Origin: Nitrospirota bacterium
GTDB taxonomy: Bacteria; Nitrospirota; JACRHJ01
DNA: 64,000 bases
Assembly: GCA_021784575.1 (NCBI GenBank)
Contig: JAJYHX010000001.1
Span: 87,280 to 151,279 of the forward strand
Reading direction: 5' to 3'
In this document: in pieces, positions 33,813 to 41,692 of the stretch
How positions within the stretch are numbered: position 1 is the stretch's first letter
Layout of the letters: each line of letters opens with the position of its first letter
Notes under the pieces: model-generated
What the model was told of the DNA's origin: nothing
Databases searched by the model: none
What the model saw: the letters and a program-made list of their open reading frames with translations, nothing else
Made by a program: the position numbers and the translations under genes

Positions 33813-34693
33813 AAGTCCTCTATGGCTCGATTATAATATTCTTCCTGTATCTCAATTCCTATTGAATTACGGCCCGTTCTTTTGGCGACTTTAAGGGTAG
33901 TTCCCGAACCCATAAAAGGATCGAGCACCCAATCATTCTTTTTTGTAAACAATTTTATAAACCATTCCGGCAAAGCCTCCGGAAAAACCGCGCTATGATT
34001 TTTATTTCCACATTCGGTCGCCATATGCAAAACATTAGTTGGGTATGCTTTATCTCTTCCTATCCAATTGGAAATTTTCTTCCCAAATCCGTTTCCGACT
34101 CTTGAATTGTCGCGGCGCTTATCTGTTTCGCTAAGATTTCGCAGACGATTTTTAGCCCATTCGCCGGTTGGAACCATCACCTCTTCCTGATACATCTTGA
34201 AATTTTTTGATTTATTAAATTGAAGAAGCCTCTCCCAGGAATCACGGAATCGATTCGGCCATTTTCCGGGATAGCAGTTTTTTTTATGCCACATATACTC
34301 TTCCGTCCAAAGCCATCCCTGCTTCTTCATTTCGAGGATAAGTTCAATGACATAGGTATGGCGTTGTCCATTATGAACGCGCTCTTTAATGTTCAGGATA
34401 AAGGTGCCTGTGGGTTTTAAAACGCGAAGAAGTTCCTTTGTTATAGGCAAAAACCATTGGACATATTTATCGGGATGGATTCCGCCATAGGTATTTTTGC
34501 GCGCGTCGGCATATGGTGGAGACGTGACTATTAAATCAACAGAATTTTCATCCAGATTTTTTAACTCGTTTAAACAATCGCCTAATATGAATTTGTTTTC
34601 TATCGGATGAACATTGTGCGATATATTTCTTTTTCTGTAACTTTTATTTTTGATTTCAAACATCGGTAATATCAAATTACTATTCATACTCAT
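33800..34693 (-). CDS. Type II DNA methyltransferase (TSPPY class)
   Basis: 297 residues. The catalytic motif LIVTSPPYADARK comes first (about residue 55) and SAM motif DPFMGSGTTLKVAKRTGRNSIGIE last, a beta-class order. SPPY is most often cytosine-N4 specific, but adenine-N6 is possible. GGAGAA lies directly before the ATG, and a promoter lies at 34723-34751. It is the modification partner of the REase that follows; the target is unknown. AT-rich, likely acquired. Confidence 0.88.
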   Translation of the reverse strand: MSMNSNLILPMFEIKNKSYRKRNISHNVHPIENKFILGDCLNELKNLDENSVDLIVTSPPYADARKNTYGGIHPDKYVQWFLPITKELLRVLKPTGTFILNIKERVHNGQRHTYVIELILEMKKQGWLWTEEYMWHKKNCYPGKWPNRFRDSWERLLQFNKSKNFKMYQEEVMVPTGEWAKNRLRNLSETDKRRDNSRVGNGFGKKISNWIGRDKAYPTNVLHMATECGNKNHSAVFPEALPEWFIKLFTKKNDWVLDPFMGSGTTLKVAKRTGRNSIGIEIQEEYYNRAIEDLCRL

Positions 34694-34722
34694 TTCTCCA
34701 AAAACTCGATTAAAGTCACCAT

Positions 34723-34751
34723 AATTTACTCATAATCAAACTGTGCGTCAA
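34723..34751 (-). promoter_or_regulatory. Promoter of the second restriction-modification module
   Basis: Minus strand TTGACG (34746-34751), 17-nt spacer, TAAATT (34723-34728), about 30 nt before the methyltransferase ATG. Confidence 0.5.
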
Positions 34752-34762
34752 TAAAAATTAGC

Positions 34763-35185
34763 CTATTGAAATTTTACTTCCTTCAAAACCACCTTCCCCG
34801 CCGGGCCGATTATCCTCTTTTGCGCATGTTCCATGACGCAGTTTTCTATATTGCCCTGCCCGCCGCTTGTGAACTCTAAGCCGCGCCAGAAGCCTTTGCC
34901 GTCCTTCGGGATGAATTGTATCGGCCTGTCCTTCGTCCCGACCGCGACGAGCCTTCCGCTTACGACGATGCCGTTGTTTGCCGACGGCTCGAAGCGCACA
35001 ATCGTCCCCGGCTCAATCGTGAGCGTAACCCCCTTCGGAACCGTGAGGGTCTTTACGATTAATATGTCGCCGGACAAGTCCATATCCACCGGCACCTCGC
35101 CCCAGAAGCGGTTCATCGGGCTGTGCGCAGACGCGGGGACGGAGAAGCATAAAATCAACAGTAGCGCGGGTATAAACTTTTTCAT
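34763..35185 (-). CDS. Exported beta-helix-like protein
   Basis: 140 residues with signal peptide (cleavage near ASA/HSPM). The mature part (LTVPKGVTLTIEPGTIVRFEP..GIVVSGRLVAVGTKDRPIQFIP..) is the repeating pattern of right-handed parallel beta-helix proteins, as in PKD/NosD-like exoproteins, but only about three coils long. Function unknown. It overlaps the permease by 4 nt (ATGA), so the two are coupled. Confidence 0.7.
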   Translation of the reverse strand: MKKFIPALLLILCFSVPASAHSPMNRFWGEVPVDMDLSGDILIVKTLTVPKGVTLTIEPGTIVRFEPSANNGIVVSGRLVAVGTKDRPIQFIPKDGKGFWRGLEFTSGGQGNIENCVMEHAQKRIIGPAGKVVLKEVKFQ

Positions 35186-36132
35186 CTCGTAACCAGCCAG
35201 ATATACTGCCAGAGATAGCCCAGCGCAATCGAGCCGACAAGGCCCACGGAGACGTACAGGACGAATATCCTTTTCTTCATCATGCCGAGCATCGCGGCCA
35301 TCGCGGGAATGGACGTAACCGGCCCGGCAATCATAAACGCCACCGCCGGCCCGAAGCCGATATGCCCGGTGTCCATCATGCCCTTGACAATCGGCACGGC
35401 GGAGAGGCCGTTTATCGGGAGCGGTATGCCGATTAGCGCGGCGTAGACGACGGAGAACCTGCCCCTGCCCGCGAGCGCGTAAATCCAGTTCGCCGGGACG
35501 AACGCCTCGATTATCCCCTGGATGACAAGAGCGATGAGCAGGAACTTCCCGACGATTAGGAGCGTGTCCTTAGCGCGGGCGAAGAAGAAGGGGACTTTCC
35601 TGTCGGAAAGGACGGTGTCGATAGGGACGGCTTTCGGGCTTGCAGGGTCGATTTTCGCGTCGCAGTAGCCCCTGCGGGACATGCCATTCCAAGGGTTTTC
35701 GCCGTCGATAACTCCAGCCTCCGTAAGCCATTTCGCAGCGAACCCGGCGAAGAGCCCCATAGCCAATGCCCCGGTTATCTTCGCGATAGTCAAGGGAATT
35801 CCGAGTTCGGAGTAGCTGACCATTATCGACGCCGGGTCTACAATCGGCGCTGAAATAAGGAGGGCCATCGCGGGGCCGAGCGGCGAGCCCGCCTCGAGCA
35901 GTGTCACGGCGATCGGGAGGATGCCGCAGGAACACAAGGGAGAAAAAACCCCGGCGGCGGCGGCAAGGAATATCACCCAGGCTCCGCCCCGGTTTAAGAT
36001 TACCCAGAGCCTTCTGTCGAGCTTCCAGGTCTTGATAAGCGCGGAAACGACTATCCCGGCAAGGGCGTAAGGCCCCATCCTCAAAAGGCCGTCCCATACG
36101 ACTCCAAGGACTTCGAGGATGGCGTTGTTCAT
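35182..36132 (-). CDS. DUF318/ArsP-family permease
   Basis: 316 residues with about eight membrane segments. Signatures are GVFSPLCSCGILPIAVTLLEAGSPLGPAMALLISAPIVDPASI near the N-terminus and GIPLPINGLSAVPIVKGMM in the second half. These match the UPF0718/DUF318 permeases that include the organoarsenical exporter ArsP. CSCG could bind a soft metal or arsenical. No arsR is nearby, so the substrate is open. Confidence 0.85.
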   Translation of the reverse strand: MNNAILEVLGVVWDGLLRMGPYALAGIVVSALIKTWKLDRRLWVILNRGGAWVIFLAAAAGVFSPLCSCGILPIAVTLLEAGSPLGPAMALLISAPIVDPASIMVSYSELGIPLTIAKITGALAMGLFAGFAAKWLTEAGVIDGENPWNGMSRRGYCDAKIDPASPKAVPIDTVLSDRKVPFFFARAKDTLLIVGKFLLIALVIQGIIEAFVPANWIYALAGRGRFSVVYAALIGIPLPINGLSAVPIVKGMMDTGHIGFGPAVAFMIAGPVTSIPAMAAMLGMMKKRIFVLYVSVGLVGSIALGYLWQYIWLVTR

Positions 36133-36153
36133 ATTGCTTTCGCTTTCTTTAAG

Positions 36154-36906
36154 CTACTGTACTATCCCCTGCACGATAAAGTCCCGGATGGGGTTTCTCG
36201 AGGAGTTCGACCGGATAATCAGCACCTCCTGATAATTGCCTTTTATGACCTTGGGACGTATCGTAACGTCAATTTTCTCGGACTGGCCGGGCTTTAGTGT
36301 CAGGGAGGTGTTGACGGTCTTGCCCTCCGCGATCTTCACGCCGCCGATGGTGGCCTGAATGCCCTGGGAAGCTGTTATCTGGTTGATTGTCAGGTCGAGC
36401 TGACCCGGATTGGAAACCGTAACCGTTCTCTTCGTGCTGCCGCCCGAAGGTATCTGGACATTGGCGAGCATGTAGATGGAAAGCGCGATATCCGGGGCGG
36501 GCTTGGCTTTTACGTTTGCGGAGAGTGTAAGGATGATGACGCCGTTGGCGGTCTTGACGTTGTTTGTCGAGACGGTTATGAACTTGCGGATCTCGCCGCT
36601 TGCGTTCGTGGAATTATAGACGGCGACAAGCGTTGCGGTTTTACCGGGGGCTATGGTCTTTGAGCTAAGGTTTGCTATGGTGCAGCCGCAGGTCGGCCTG
36701 GCGTCGTAAATGACAAGAGGCGCGCCGCCCTCGTTTTTTATAGTGAAAGTCGCCTTGGCCTTGACGCCTTCGTCGATGGTCCCGAAGTCGAAGTTCATGG
36801 GCGTTATCACCATCTTCGGCTGAGCCGCCCTGGCAAAGGGGGCGATGTAAAGAGAGAGGCTTAAAAACAAGGCCGTGACCGCACAGATTAATGCCGGTTT
36901 TTTCAT
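36154..36906 (-). CDS. Exported DUF1573 protein
   Basis: 250 residues from the ATG at 36906, which has AGGAGG at good spacing. Signal peptide, then PKMVITPMNFDFGTIDEGVKAKATFTIKNEGGAPLVIYDARPTCGCTIANLSSKTIAPGKTA, the DUF1573 signature with its C-x-C pair. A second Ig-like domain follows (about 140-250). It is likely periplasmic; the family is often near redox proteins. Function unknown. Confidence 0.83.
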   Translation of the reverse strand: MKKPALICAVTALFLSLSLYIAPFARAAQPKMVITPMNFDFGTIDEGVKAKATFTIKNEGGAPLVIYDARPTCGCTIANLSSKTIAPGKTATLVAVYNSTNASGEIRKFITVSTNNVKTANGVIILTLSANVKAKPAPDIALSIYMLANVQIPSGGSTKRTVTVSNPGQLDLTINQITASQGIQATIGGVKIAEGKTVNTSLTLKPGQSEKIDVTIRPKVIKGNYQEVLIIRSNSSRNPIRDFIVQGIVQ

Positions 36907-37021
36907 GCTGATAACCTCCTGTTTATCTGTAAGCTGCAATATGGCACCCGGATAAGTTATCACAACCTGGGCTATTATGCAAGAGCCGCGCCACATCGCC
37001 GTTGACTTTCGCTATCCGAAA

Positions 37022-38575
37022 ATGTTAACCTTTCTCATGCGTTTAAATTCCGCAAGACGGTTTTTTCTCCCGTTTTTTCTTCTGGCGGCGCTGCTTGCCC
37101 CGAAGACCGCCATATCCGATACCATAAAACCCGTCCTGGACATAAACGGAAGGCCCCCCAGGACACGCCTCGTGGAGCTCCCGCAGGAATCGATAAGGAT
37201 ATGGAAGGAGCGCCGCATAAAAAAGCCCATAACATTGCTCCTGATTTCCTCCGTCCCCGGCCTCTCTCCGCTTGATTGGAGAAGCTTCCGGAGGGCCGGG
37301 GCGCTCTACAGGAAGAACAGATGGAAAGAGCTTTTCAGCAAGAGCTATCCCACCGTGAAAAGCTATCCTGTCGGCCCAGGCAATTTCCTCTGGTTTGCGG
37401 CGAGGGAGCGGATTATAAGGGAGATTTACTGGGCCGCACCGGCCAAAAAATCCGTGAAAACCGAGTCGATAGCGCGATTCAGGAAGTTTTTAAAGTCCAT
37501 CGGCCTCCCGAAAAAAGAAGTCGGGTCTTTCAGGCATTACGGAAACGGGATACGCGGGACGGTGGCCGGAATCCCCGTAAGGATATATTCCATAAAGGAA
37601 CTCCCGAGGATAAGACGCAGGATGGTCGTGCTGGCCGACCCGAGTTTTTTTAAAGACCTGTATAAAAACGAGGTGAAGACGCCGTTTCTCGACCTATTCG
37701 GGGGCGTGATGAACCTGCTCGGCGCATCAGGCATCAGGGTATCGGACGCGACGGTATCGTATTCCAGCTCCCTTCCCCCTTTAAGCGTGAAGGACAGGTT
37801 CATAGCCCGCTACCTGTACACCTACTTTTCCGACCCCGAGAAGCTAAAAAACGGCCCTCCCGCAACGTGGAAACTCCGTTCCCAGGCCATGTACGACGGG
37901 ACCTTCTATCAACTCAACCAGGAGGCCCAGTCATATGCTGACGCCATAAAAAAAGACCCGAAAGACCCCTCCCTAACGTACGACATGGCGCTCGCCCTTT
38001 TCGAGCTGAAAGACCTAAAAGGAGTCCGGATGGAGCTTGCCAATACAGTCGGCCTCGACAAGAACTACTACCCCGCATATCTCGACATGGCAAGTTATTT
38101 CTACTCCCAGAAGATGCATCCGGATTCGGAGTATTTCGCCAGGATTGCCGCCAGGATCAATCCGAAAGACCCGCGGTGCTGGGAGGCCCTTTATAACGCC
38201 CTGTATGCCGAAAAGAGATACAAGGAGGCCGCAGTCGCCCTGGAGAAAAACATGGCGCTCGGCTTCAATAACCTGTACGTGATGGGGACTTACGCCCAGA
38301 CGCTCCTGCTCGCGGAGGAATACAAGAAGTCGGCGGGAGAATACGAGAAAATCCTTTCCCGCATAACTCCGATAGACCGAAAGACGAGGCCGTCCATTCT
38401 CGGGGAGCTTGCGGAGGCATATGAGGGCGAGGGCAGGATAAACAAGGCCCTTGACGCATACGACCAAGCTGCCGAGGGCATGACGGATGCGACGAAGAAG
38501 CACATCCTGCTGGAGAAGGCCAAGAAGCTGAGGGAGAAGTGGAAACCCTTCCTCACTCCCGGAAAGGCCCGGTAG
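37022..38575 (+). CDS. Exported TPR protein of unknown function
   Basis: 517 residues from ATG 37022; a start at 37037 (MRLNSARRFFLPF) is equally plausible. An N-terminal signal or anchor (about 8-30) leads to a 280-residue region I do not recognise. That region has LVELPQESIRIWKERRIKKPITLLLISS and Lys/Arg-rich helices. A C-terminal TPR block follows (about 290-500: AIKKDPKDPSLTYDMALALFELKDLKGV ..., KAKKLREKWKPFL). There is no Shine-Dalgarno at either start. Single gene. Confidence 0.72.
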   Translation: MLTFLMRLNSARRFFLPFFLLAALLAPKTAISDTIKPVLDINGRPPRTRLVELPQESIRIWKERRIKKPITLLLISSVPGLSPLDWRSFRRAGALYRKNRWKELFSKSYPTVKSYPVGPGNFLWFAARERIIREIYWAAPAKKSVKTESIARFRKFLKSIGLPKKEVGSFRHYGNGIRGTVAGIPVRIYSIKELPRIRRRMVVLADPSFFKDLYKNEVKTPFLDLFGGVMNLLGASGIRVSDATVSYSSSLPPLSVKDRFIARYLYTYFSDPEKLKNGPPATWKLRSQAMYDGTFYQLNQEAQSYADAIKKDPKDPSLTYDMALALFELKDLKGVRMELANTVGLDKNYYPAYLDMASYFYSQKMHPDSEYFARIAARINPKDPRCWEALYNALYAEKRYKEAAVALEKNMALGFNNLYVMGTYAQTLLLAEEYKKSAGEYEKILSRITPIDRKTRPSILGELAEAYEGEGRINKALDAYDQAAEGMTDATKKHILLEKAKKLREKWKPFLTPGKAR

Positions 38576-38734
38576 AAACTCTCCGGGGACATTATGGTTT
38601 CGCCGGAGCGGGGCCAACCCCCGGCTTGAATCAAGTTTTAAATGTCATCCTGCTTCGTTTTTATACGGACCGAGCCGCTCATATGCTGGCAATAATCCGC
38701 CAGATAGACGCGTCAAGACAGTTTTCCGCCAAAC

Positions 38735-39997
38735 CTACCCAAGCTTGCCGAGGAGCGTCCTTACCTTGTTTTTGTAGCGGTCGTCCACCGGCATTTTCAA
38801 GTAGTTTTTCAGAGCTTCCTTTACCTTGACGTCCCGTGGCAAGGCCGAAACATTCCACGCGCGAATAACCGAGCGGACGACATAGAGGTTGTTCCAGTTG
38901 ATATACGGAAGCAGTATGTCGGCGTCGAACTTCATGCCGATGTCGGCAAGCGCACCCGCAACCGCGTCCACTACGTCGTCCGACTGTTTTCCTTTGTTTT
39001 TAAGCAGTTCCTGCAAAGGCAGGAGCGCCTGGGCCGCCTTGAGCGCGCCAAGCCGCCGGGCCGCCGCCGCGGCAACGGAAATGTCGTTGTCCTTAAGCGC
39101 GGCAACAAGCGGCGCCACGGCCTGCCCGTTTTCGCCGCACCTGAAGACAGCCTCCGCGGAAAGCGCCCGCACCCTGGGGTCCGGGTCACTCAGGAGCATT
39201 TCCGAAAGTATCCTGAAGCATTTGACATCTCTTAGCTTTGTTGCGAGCTGAACGGAATTCTTACGCACATCCGTATCCGGGTCCTTGAGGAGCGCCGGGA
39301 GCTCTTTTACGGAAAAATTGGGGGCCATGGCGAGGAAATATGCCGATGCGGCGCGCCGGATTTTTACGTCTTTATCGCCCAGCAGCCTTTCCATGTCTTC
39401 CCTGGCCGCAGGGTCGAGCCAGGAAAGCTCCACATCCGCCGCCGCCCGCCTTACGTAAATTCGTTTATCCTTCAGGCGATCCTTAAGTTTTTCCCGGTAA
39501 TTTGGGGCCTTTATCGACGCAAGAACCGCCGCCGCCGACTGGCATCGGGACGGGTCTTCAATGGCCGCGAAGAGATACGGGACGGAGTGGCCGCCAAGGG
39601 CGAAGAGGGCGTTTTCTACGGCCTCCAGAGATTTTTTATCCTTTAAATTCAAGAGGTCGGCAAGCGGACCCGCCGAACGCTTGTCCTTTATGCCGTTTAA
39701 TACGAAGACAAGCTCCGGCACATATTCCCGCTTGCCAAGCGCATGAAGGAGCGCGGGCACCGCCCGCCCGCCCATGTTTACAAGCGCAAACCGGGCCTTT
39801 GCCCTCGTCGCGAGCGATCCTTTTTCGGCAAGGTTTATCAAGGCCTTACAGTCGCCTCCTTTAGCCAGTTTGGCGACGGATACAGTGGCGTCGGCTTCGG
39901 ATGCGGCTGAGACGCCCGCGGGCCTGTTTGCCAACGCATGGACAGGCGAAGGGATTAATAACGTGGCGAAAAGGAGGGCGGCGGCAAGGGCTTTCAT
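38735..39997 (-). CDS. Exported HEAT-repeat protein
   Basis: 420 residues from the ATG at 39997, with GGAGGAAAG directly upstream. Signal peptide (KALAAALLFATLLIPSPVHA), then about ten HEAT-like units (for example KDKDVKIRRAASAYFLAMAP, DPDTDVRKNSVQLATKLRD, DPDPRVRALSAEAVFRCGE). It is a periplasmic solenoid scaffold with no catalytic motif. It lies directly downstream of the sigma-54 microgene but is separated from it by a strong terminator, so it is probably transcribed on its own or by read-through. Confidence 0.78.
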   Translation of the reverse strand: MKALAAALLFATLLIPSPVHALANRPAGVSAASEADATVSVAKLAKGGDCKALINLAEKGSLATRAKARFALVNMGGRAVPALLHALGKREYVPELVFVLNGIKDKRSAGPLADLLNLKDKKSLEAVENALFALGGHSVPYLFAAIEDPSRCQSAAAVLASIKAPNYREKLKDRLKDKRIYVRRAAADVELSWLDPAAREDMERLLGDKDVKIRRAASAYFLAMAPNFSVKELPALLKDPDTDVRKNSVQLATKLRDVKCFRILSEMLLSDPDPRVRALSAEAVFRCGENGQAVAPLVAALKDNDISVAAAAARRLGALKAAQALLPLQELLKNKGKQSDDVVDAVAGALADIGMKFDADILLPYINWNNLYVVRSVIRAWNVSALPRDVKVKEALKNYLKMPVDDRYKNKVRTLLGKLG

Positions 39998-40043
39998 CTT
40001 TCCTCCGGCTTTGGAAGCGCTTGATACTGTTTGGTTATGCGGA

Positions 40044-40085
40044 TAAAAAAGGCAAGGCGCGTCCTGGATACGGAGCGCGCCTTGC
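40044..40085 (-). terminator. Intrinsic terminator of the microgene
   Basis: On the minus strand GCAAGGCGCG (40085-40076) pairs perfectly with CGCGCCTTGC (40061-40052), followed by CTTTTTTATCC. A 10-bp GC-rich stem with a T-run is a textbook intrinsic terminator, about 37 nt after the microgene stop. Confidence 0.8.
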
Positions 40086-40121
40086 GGAGAACTGGAAGCT
40101 GACCTTTTCGAGCCTCCCGCT

Positions 40122-40184
40122 TTAGCAGGGATGCACGCTGGAGCTCCCGACAACCTGGGGTTTGGAGTATTTTATCTTCCTCAC
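40122..40184 (-). CDS. Sigma-54-promoted 20-residue peptide gene
   Basis: GTG start (40184-40182), 20 codons, TAA at 40124-40122. The peptide is MRKIKYSKPQVVGSSSVHPC: a basic leader, a Y-x-x-P-x-V segment, then GSSSVHPC ending in Cys. AGGAGAAAGGGGG is the Shine-Dalgarno, spaced 7 nt. The unit is complete: consensus sigma-54 promoter (40221-40237), leader of about 26 nt, ORF, terminator (40044-40085), giving a transcript of about 165 nt. Size and composition recall precursors of ribosomally made, post-translationally modified peptides. No radical-SAM or other modifying enzyme is in the window. It could instead be an sRNA with a chance ORF. I do not recognise a named family with certainty. Confidence 0.6.
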   Translation of the reverse strand: MRKIKYSKPQVVGSSSVHPC

Positions 40185-40220
40185 CGGTTCACCCCCTTTC
40201 TCCTTATGAATGAAACATAA

Positions 40221-40237
40221 AGCAAACCGCGTGCCAG
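40221..40237 (-). promoter_or_regulatory. Sigma-54 promoter (-24/-12)
   Basis: Minus strand CTGGCACGCGGTTTGCT: GG at -25/-24 and GC at -13/-12 with the exact spacing, and agreement with TGGCACG-N4-TTGCW at every defined position. It lies 67 nt after the stop of a sigma-54 activator gene and drives the 20-codon ORF. Predicted transcription start near 40210. Confidence 0.85.
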
Positions 40238-40303
40238 AAAAGAGAAGATAATCGCTTAATATTTTATCTCCGCATTCAGAAAAAGGCAAGGGCTATATTA
40301 AAC

Positions 40304-41674
40304 TTAGAGCAGGCCGAACTTTTTCATGCGTCTGCGGAAGGCGTCTCTCTGCACGCCCAGGAGGTCCGCAGCCTTGCTCTGGTTGCCGCCCGCCACTGTA
40401 AGCGCCTGTTTTACAAGCTCTTCTTCTACCTTCTCAAGCGACATCCCTTCCTTGGGAATGCATATGGAAGAAGCTGCGGGGGATGCGGGCGCTATTCCGC
40501 CGACGAGCTCCACCGGCAGGTGTTCGAGCAGGAGAATGTCCTCGCTTTCCAGTATCATTGCGCGCTCTATGACATTTTTCAGCTCCCGGATGTTGCCGGG
40601 CCAGTCGTACCGGATAAGGAATTCCCTGGCTTTTTCCGAGATTTCCTTGACGGTTTTACGAAACTCCGCGTTGAACAGCTCTATGAAATATCTTGTGAGC
40701 GGGAGGATGTCTTCCTTGCGTTCCCTCAAGGGCGGCAGGTATATGGGCACGACCTGGAGACGGTAATACAGGTCTTTCCTGAACCTGTTCTCCATCATCA
40801 GCTTCTTTATGTCCTGGTTCGTGGCCGATATGACCCGGACGTCAACCTGGATGTCCTTTACGCCTCCGACCCGTTTGAAGATCTTGTCTTCCAGGATGCG
40901 AAGGAGCTTGGCCTGCATGGCGTAAGGCATGTCGCCTATCTCGTCCAGGAATACCGAGCCTCCGTCCGCAAGCTCCAACAGACCCTTTTTCTGGACTTTT
41001 GCGTCCGTAAAGGCGCCTTTTTCGTGCCCCAACAGCTCGGATTCGAGGAGGTTTTCGGGGAGTGAGGCGCAGTTTATTGCCATGAAAGGCTTGTCCGCGC
41101 GTGAACTGTTTGCGTGGACGGCCCTGGCCACTACCTCCTTTCCCGTCCCGGACTCGCCCTGGATAAGAACTGTGCTGGCGTCGGACTGGGCTATCTTCTG
41201 GATCATTTCGAGGACGTTTAAGATTGCGCGGCTTTTCCCGATTATGTTGGAGGAATGGGCGGTTGTTTTCTGCTGTTCTTTTAAGAGCCTTACCTCTTCC
41301 CGGAGCGAGACCGTCTCCAGCGCCTTCCTGATGGCAATGGTAATCTCGTCAAGGTTGAAAGGCTTGCTTATGTAGTCGTACGCGCCAAGCTTCATGGCCT
41401 TTACCGCCGTCTCAAGCATCCCGTGCGCAGTTATCATTATGATGATAATGTCTTTGTTTATTTCCTTTATCCTGCCCAGCGCCTCGATTCCCTGTATGCC
41501 GGGGAGCTGGTTGTCGAGCAGGACCAGATCCGGCGCAAGGTCAGCCGTCATCTGAAGCGCCTTCTCTCCGTCCTCCGCGGTATATACGTCGTAGCCTTCC
41601 TTGCCCAGGTGCTGCTCAAGAGTCCATCGGATTAAGTGCTCGTCGTCCACTACCAGTATCTTGGTTTTTTCCAT
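40304..41674 (-). CDS. Sigma-54-dependent response regulator with GAFTDA loop
   Basis: 456 residues: receiver (1-120, phospho-acceptor D54 in LLDNQLPG), AAA+ activator (Walker A GESGTGKE), C-terminal Fis HTH (GGNQSKAADLLGVQRDAFRRRMKKF). The sigma-54 contact loop reads GAFTDA, not GAFTGA. It lies 18 nt downstream of the haem-motif kinase gene, its likely partner, and directly upstream of the consensus sigma-54 promoter at 40221. That promoter is the obvious candidate target. Confidence 0.92.
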   Translation of the reverse strand: MEKTKILVVDDEHLIRWTLEQHLGKEGYDVYTAEDGEKALQMTADLAPDLVLLDNQLPGIQGIEALGRIKEINKDIIIIMITAHGMLETAVKAMKLGAYDYISKPFNLDEITIAIRKALETVSLREEVRLLKEQQKTTAHSSNIIGKSRAILNVLEMIQKIAQSDASTVLIQGESGTGKEVVARAVHANSSRADKPFMAINCASLPENLLESELLGHEKGAFTDAKVQKKGLLELADGGSVFLDEIGDMPYAMQAKLLRILEDKIFKRVGGVKDIQVDVRVISATNQDIKKLMMENRFRKDLYYRLQVVPIYLPPLRERKEDILPLTRYFIELFNAEFRKTVKEISEKAREFLIRYDWPGNIRELKNVIERAMILESEDILLLEHLPVELVGGIAPASPAASSICIPKEGMSLEKVEEELVKQALTVAGGNQSKAADLLGVQRDAFRRRMKKFGLL

Positions 41675-41692
41675 TCGCGTAGTCCTCGTGGT

